From Candidatus Nanopelagicales bacterium (GTDB taxonomy: Bacteria; Actinomycetota; Actinomycetes; S36-B12; UBA10799), in NCBI GenBank assembly GCA_030699055.1, contig JAUYKX010000245.1, positions 1-10,656 on the forward strand: a stretch of DNA of 10,656 nucleotides, in the 5' to 3' direction. This document shows, in pieces, positions 6,959 to 10,656 of this stretch. The stretch's first letter is position 1, and each line of letters starts with the position of its first letter. A program made the translations under genes and the position numbers. The notes beneath the pieces are model-generated. The model was not told the DNA's origin and made no database searches. It saw only the letters and a list, made by a program, of their open reading frames with translations.

Positions 6959-8326
6959 GTGAGTCGGACGAGTCGGGCTACCCGCTCCACTCGTCCGCGA
7001 ATATCGGATGCGGTCGGGCCCAAGGAGAATCCCAGCCGGTCCATGTGGCGGCCGGTTCGAGCCGTTCTCGACCATCCGATGGCCGATTACGGAATGTTGC
7101 TGGGGGTAACTCTCGCCCTGGTTGTTCTCGGCGTGATCATGGTGATGTCGGCGTCGACCGTGTACTCACTGGAAGAACATGGATCGAGCTATACCCTGGC
7201 CGGACGGCAACTGATGTTCGCTGCCATGGGAATCGTCGGAATGCTGGTGATCGCGCGGTTGCCGGTCGAGTTCTTTCACCGGATCTCATTTCCGCTGCTG
7301 GTCGTGTCCGGTGTTCTACTCGTACTGGTTTTGGTGCCCGGAATCGGCGTTAGCGCCAACGGACAGCAGAACTGGTTGTCTATCGGTGGCCCGTTCCGGT
7401 TGCAGCCCAGTGAGATCGCCAAACTGGCACTGATCATTTGGTTGGCCGATCTCTTGGCCCGTCGACACAAACGTGTCGACGGGTGGCGCAGCCTGTTACT
7501 GCCGCTGCTTCCCGTCACGGGGATTTTCGTTCTGCTGATTCTGATCGGTGGTGATCTGGGGACCTGTCTGGTGATCATGCCGCTGGTGGCCATGATGCTG
7601 CTGGTCGCCGGTGCCCCGATGAAACTATTCGCGTGGCTCGGGGCGGGCGCCCTGTCCCTGATCGGGCTGATGTCGGTCACCACTCCCTATCGCCTGGCGA
7701 GGTTCAAGACGTGGTTGGATCCACAGAACGATCCGACCGGTGCTGGCTACCAGGTAATTCACGGCCAGTTCGCCCTGGCCACCGGGGGTTGGTGGGGAGT
7801 TGGGCTGGGTGCCAGCCGAGAGAAATGGGGCTTTCTGCCGGAGGCGCACACGGATTTCATTCTCACCGTCCTCGGGGAGGAACTGGGGCTGGCGGGAACT
7901 TTGAGTGTCCTCGGCCTGTTCGCGATTTTTGCCGCGGTGGCGATGCGAGTGGCGTTGCGGGCGACCACCTTGTTCGCGCGTCTCGCTGCCGCGGGTGTTG
8001 GTATCTGGGTCGTCATTCAGGCGCTGATCAATATTGGGGCGGTGCTTGGTGCTCTTCCGATCACGGGTCTTCCCCTGCCATTGATTTCCTATGGTGGAAC
8101 TTCGCTGACGGTGACCCTGGTCGGAATCGGGATGTTGCTGGCGTTCGCTCGCAATGAGCCGGCTGCGGCCGAGTTTCTTGCCCGGCGGCGCGACGAGAAG
8201 CGGCGGCTGAGGCAGGAGACCAGGCCGACGGTGAAAGGGGCGACCTCCTCCGGCCGCGCCCCGGTCGGTCGGCGTACCGATCGCGTGCGTTCCGAGAAGT
8301 CGATCCGCCGGCGGCGGAGGCCCTGA
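6959..8326 (+). CDS. ftsW: SEDS peptidoglycan polymerase FtsW
   Basis: SEDS-family glycosyltransferase that polymerises lipid II at the septum together with FtsI. From GTG 6959 it has 455 residues: an Arg/Ser-rich cytoplasmic N-terminus of about 40, roughly ten membrane helices, and a strongly basic C-terminal tail ending in a run of arginines. Family motifs are NWLSIG and LQPSEIAKLAL (about 138-158), LPEAHTDFIL (about 293-302, with the conserved Asp299 implicated in catalysis) and GLPLPLISYGGTSL (370-383). Position between mraY and murG favours FtsW over RodA. The start is not certain: in-frame ATG 6920 and TTG 6905 lie upstream, but only GTG 6959 has a good ribosome site (AAAGGGG, 6946-6952, 6-nt spacing). 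The stop overlaps the murG start as TGATG. A perfect inverted repeat lies inside the gene at 7458-7483. Confidence 0.95.
   Translation: MSRTSRATRSTRPRISDAVGPKENPSRSMWRPVRAVLDHPMADYGMLLGVTLALVVLGVIMVMSASTVYSLEEHGSSYTLAGRQLMFAAMGIVGMLVIARLPVEFFHRISFPLLVVSGVLLVLVLVPGIGVSANGQQNWLSIGGPFRLQPSEIAKLALIIWLADLLARRHKRVDGWRSLLLPLLPVTGIFVLLILIGGDLGTCLVIMPLVAMMLLVAGAPMKLFAWLGAGALSLIGLMSVTTPYRLARFKTWLDPQNDPTGAGYQVIHGQFALATGGWWGVGLGASREKWGFLPEAHTDFILTVLGEELGLAGTLSVLGLFAIFAAVAMRVALRATTLFARLAAAGVGIWVVIQALINIGAVLGALPITGLPLPLISYGGTSLTVTLVGIGMLLAFARNEPAAAEFLARRRDEKRRLRQETRPTVKGATSSGRAPVGRRTDRVRSEKSIRRRRRP
7458..7483 (+). repeat. Perfect 11-bp inverted repeat inside ftsW
   Basis: CCCGTCGACAC (7458-7468) and GTGTCGACGGG (7473-7483) are exact reverse complements separated by AAAC. 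In RNA this is a very stable stem-loop. It lies in the codons for a basic cytoplasmic loop of FtsW (about residues 168-175, RRHKRVDG). No T-tract follows, so it does not look like a terminator. Confidence 0.8.
8316..8320 (+). promoter_or_regulatory. Ribosome binding site for murG
   Basis: GGAGG with 5-nt spacing to ATG 8326, located within the final arginine codons of ftsW. It allows direct initiation as well as coupling through the TGATG overlap. Confidence 0.65.
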
Positions 8327-9438
8327 TGCGGGTGTTGTTGGCGGGTGGCGGCACCGCGGGACATGTCGAACCGGCCCTGAACCTCGCCGAAGTCATGAGA
8401 CGCCGACAACCCGGGGTTGAACTTGCGTTCCTGGGGACGGCCAAGGGGTTGGAAGCCCGCCTGGTCCCGGCGCGGGGTTACCGGCTGGAGCTGACCGAGG
8501 CGGCACCCTTGCCTCGTCGACTTGATCGGAAGTCGTGGAGCGATGCGTGGCGGATTAGAAGGGGAGTGCGCCAAGCTCGCGCACTGATTGTTCGTGAAGG
8601 CGTCGATGTTGTCGTTGGATTTGGCGGTTATGTCGCGCTTCCGGCGTATCTGGGGGCGCGCGGGCGCTGCGCGATTGTCGTTCATGAGGCCAACGCCCGG
8701 CCTGGACTGGCGAACCGGGTGGGCGCCCGACTCACCTCCTACGTTGCCCAGGCCTATGACGGATCGCTGCGAGGAGCCAAGACGATCGGTATTCCTCTGA
8801 AGCCGGAAGTGGTCAACCTCGACCGGGCCGGTTCGCGAGCTGGCGCGCGCGCGTCGTTCGGTTTGGATTCGGACCGACCGTGTCTGTTGGTGTTCGGCGG
8901 GTCTCAGGGCGCGCGACGGATCAACGGGGCTGTGGTCGATGCGGCCAATCGGTTGATTGGCGAGGGTTGGCAGATCCTCCATGTATTCGGTCCCCGAAAC
9001 GCCGATCAAGTCGCGCCCCTGCTAGCTGCGGGACAACCGTTCTACACCGCGATCGACTACCTGGATCGGATGCCAGACGCATATGCGGCGGCGGATCTGG
9101 CGATTTGTCGGGCCGGTGCCATGACCTGCGCTGAGTTGGCGGCCGTCGGCCTTCCCGCGTTCTACGTTCCGTTGCCGATCGGCAACGGAGAGCAGAGGCT
9201 GAACGCGGCCGGAGTCGTCGGGGCGGGCGGCGGACGGCTTGTGGCCGATGACCAATTGACAGCTGATCTGGTGGTGCGCGAGTTGACCGAATTGCTGGCA
9301 AATCAGGATCGTCTCACGCAAATGAGTGCGGCTGCCGGCGCCTTCGGTATTCGTGATGGCGCTGATCGACTCGCCGATATGGTGGAGGCCGCCGCGTCCG
9401 GGAACCGAGGGCAACGAAGGGAGCGTCGTGAGTCCTGA
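8326..9438 (+). CDS. murG: Undecaprenyl-PP-MurNAc-pentapeptide GlcNAc transferase MurG
   Basis: Peripheral membrane GT-B glycosyltransferase that adds GlcNAc from UDP-GlcNAc to lipid I, giving lipid II on the inner membrane face. The 370 residues show the N-terminal glycine loop GGGTAGHVEPAL (7-18, His13), the second loop VVGFGGYVALPAY (97-109), HEANARPGLANR (120-131), the C-domain glycine loop FGGSQGARRIN (190-200), and the UDP-GlcNAc-binding block AGAMTCAELAAVGLP (263-277, Glu270) followed by PLPIGNGEQRLNA (282-294, Gln290). The last block is in the form seen in actinobacteria. The short tail is basic (GQRRERRES). ATG 8326 overlaps the ftsW stop and has a strong ribosome site, GGAGG at 8316-8320, inside the ftsW end. 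The 3' end overlaps the murC start by 11 nt. Confidence 0.97.
   Translation: MRVLLAGGGTAGHVEPALNLAEVMRRRQPGVELAFLGTAKGLEARLVPARGYRLELTEAAPLPRRLDRKSWSDAWRIRRGVRQARALIVREGVDVVVGFGGYVALPAYLGARGRCAIVVHEANARPGLANRVGARLTSYVAQAYDGSLRGAKTIGIPLKPEVVNLDRAGSRAGARASFGLDSDRPCLLVFGGSQGARRINGAVVDAANRLIGEGWQILHVFGPRNADQVAPLLAAGQPFYTAIDYLDRMPDAYAAADLAICRAGAMTCAELAAVGLPAFYVPLPIGNGEQRLNAAGVVGAGGGRLVADDQLTADLVVRELTELLANQDRLTQMSAAAGAFGIRDGADRLADMVEAAASGNRGQRRERRES
9417..9423 (+). promoter_or_regulatory. Ribosome binding site for murC
   Basis: AAGGGAG with 4-nt spacing (6 nt if counted from AAGGG) to GTG 9428, within the end of murG. It favours GTG 9428 over ATG 9440, which would sit 16 nt away. Confidence 0.55.
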
Positions 9439-10656
9439 AATGCCCAAGAGGCTGGAAGTGGCGGATCTGGGTCGAGTTCACATCATCGGAATCGGTGGCG
9501 CCGGAATGTCAGGCATTGCCCGGGTGCTGATGTCTCGCGGGGTCCAGGTGCGGGGTTCCGATGCGAAGGATTCTCGGCGGGTATCGGCCCTTCGTGCGCT
9601 GGGGGCCCAGATCTGGATCGGACATGCGGCGGATCATGTGGATGGCGCGGATACCGTGATTTTTTCCACGGCGATCAAGCCCGGTAACCCGGAGATGAGG
9701 GCAGCTCGAACCTTGGGTTGCCGGATGCTCACCCGGGCCCGCGCGCTGGCCGCGATCATGAGCGGCTCCCGTGGGGTGGCGGTGTCCGGCACTCACGGCA
9801 AAACCACCACCACTTCGATGCTGACGGTCGCTCTGCAACAGTGCGGACTGGACCCCTCATTCGTCATCGGCAGTGAGTTGAACGAGATCGGCAGCAACGC
9901 TCACCTGGGCAGCGGGGACATCTTCGTTGCCGAGGCGGACGAGAGCGACGGGACGTTCATGCAGCTGGGCGCCCAGGTCGGAGTGGTGACCAATATCGAG
10001 CCTGACCACCTGGACCACTGGGGCAGCGTGGAAGCCGTCGAACTGGCCTTCGATGAGTTCGCCCTGGACATTGCCAGTCGGGACGGCTTTGTCGTGGCCT
10101 GCGCCGATGATCCGGGAGCCATGGAGATGACCAGGCGGGTGCGGGCTCGTGGCGTCGATGTGCGGACCTACGGTGAATCGTCCGAGGCTGACTACCGGGT
10201 GGAAATCATCGACCAGGGGGCTTCAGGTTGGGCGTTCGACCTGATCAGAACCGGCGTGCGGACCGGCAGAGTCAAGCTGCGCGTACCGGGTTGTCACAAC
10301 GTGCTCAACGCGGCAGCGGCATTGGTGTGCGGAGTCGGCCTCGGTGCCTCGCTGCTTCAGCTTCGACAAGGCCTTGAATCGTTCACCGGAACTCGCCGGA
10401 GGTTTGAGTTCCGAGGCGAAGTGGATCAAGTTAGGGTGTACGACGACTACGCCCACCATCCGACGGAGGTTCGGGCCACGCTGGAAGCCGCGCTGCAGGT
10501 GAAGGGTGACGGGCGCCTGGTGGTCGCATTTCAGCCGCACAAGTACTCCCGGACGGCGATGTTTGTCGAGGAGTTCGGAGAGGCCCTGGCAGCGGCGGAT
10601 GAGGTCGTGTTGCTGGAGGTCTACCCGGCCGGAGAGGATCTGATCCCAGGAGCGAG
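9428..10656 (+). CDS. murC: UDP-N-acetylmuramate:L-alanine ligase MurC (3' truncated by window)
   Basis: First Mur ligase, adding L-Ala to UDP-MurNAc in the cytoplasm with ATP. The frame is open from GTG 9428 to the window edge (409 full codons), about 85 percent of a usual MurC of 460-490 residues, so the C-terminus is simply outside the window. Visible motifs are the N-terminal nucleotide-fold loop IIGIGGAGMSGIA (19-31), the P-loop SGTHGKTTTTS (120-130, Lys125), then EADESDGTF, NIEPDHLDHWGS, DDYAHHPTE and FQPHKYSRT in the order expected for MurC. THGKTT and DYAHHP distinguish it from MurD, MurE and MurF. The start has a ribosome site AAGGGAG (9417-9423). ATG 9440, four codons later, is a less well spaced alternative. 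The start overlaps the end of murG by 11 nt. Confidence 0.96.
   Translation, partial: MSPEMPKRLEVADLGRVHIIGIGGAGMSGIARVLMSRGVQVRGSDAKDSRRVSALRALGAQIWIGHAADHVDGADTVIFSTAIKPGNPEMRAARTLGCRMLTRARALAAIMSGSRGVAVSGTHGKTTTTSMLTVALQQCGLDPSFVIGSELNEIGSNAHLGSGDIFVAEADESDGTFMQLGAQVGVVTNIEPDHLDHWGSVEAVELAFDEFALDIASRDGFVVACADDPGAMEMTRRVRARGVDVRTYGESSEADYRVEIIDQGASGWAFDLIRTGVRTGRVKLRVPGCHNVLNAAAALVCGVGLGASLLQLRQGLESFTGTRRRFEFRGEVDQVRVYDDYAHHPTEVRATLEAALQVKGDGRLVVAFQPHKYSRTAMFVEEFGEALAAADEVVLLEVYPAGEDLIPGA

Noticed and set aside
6203..7075. Minus-strand open frame (290 codons) across mraY, the gap and the start of ftsW
   Set aside because: No domain or motif is recognisable and most of it is the exact shadow of mraY codons. 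It was considered as an explanation for the gap, but composition and the lack of a ribosome site argue against it.
8843..8853. Alternating GC run (GCGCGCGCGCG) in murG
   Set aside because: It encodes ordinary Ala/Arg codons in a variable part of MurG and is expected now and then at this GC content; no further structure around it.

Overview
This window is the central part of a division and cell wall (dcw) gene cluster from a GC-rich bacterium, almost certainly an actinobacterium. Three things point there: the gene order; the frequent GTG starts; and actinobacterial signatures such as the MurG acceptor-side block with PLPIGNGEQ, the RDPLD-containing loop of MraY, and a short FtsL-like protein with a long Ala/Pro-rich tail. 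I would place it in the Actinomycetia, but I cannot name a family from this window alone.

All recognisable genes lie on the + strand and are tightly packed. In order they are: an FtsL-like membrane protein (161-832), the division transpeptidase FtsI/PBP (829-2772), MurE (2772-4289), MurF (4286-5704), MraY (5726-6793), FtsW (about 6959-8326), MurG (8326-9438) and MurC (9428 to the window edge, cut at its 3' end). Most junctions are stop/start overlaps (ATGA, TGATG, GTGA, or an 11-nt overlap). This implies one polycistronic message with translational coupling. The main break in the packing is a gap of about 165 nt between mraY and ftsW. No tRNA, rRNA, CRISPR array, mobile element, convincing promoter or Rho-independent terminator was seen.

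Together the genes cover much of lipid II synthesis and its use at the septum. MurC adds L-Ala to UDP-MurNAc, MurE adds diaminopimelate and MurF adds D-Ala-D-Ala. MraY loads the pentapeptide sugar onto undecaprenyl phosphate and MurG adds GlcNAc. FtsW polymerises the glycan and FtsI cross-links it, with the FtsL-like protein as a probable divisome partner. The step between MurC and MurE, MurD (D-Glu ligase), has no gene here although its usual place is between mraY and ftsW.

This is largely a conventional housekeeping region. The most notable points are the missing murD, possible RNA structure in the gap that replaces it, and a perfect 11-bp inverted repeat with a 4-nt loop inside ftsW. I see no evidence of a previously undescribed system.
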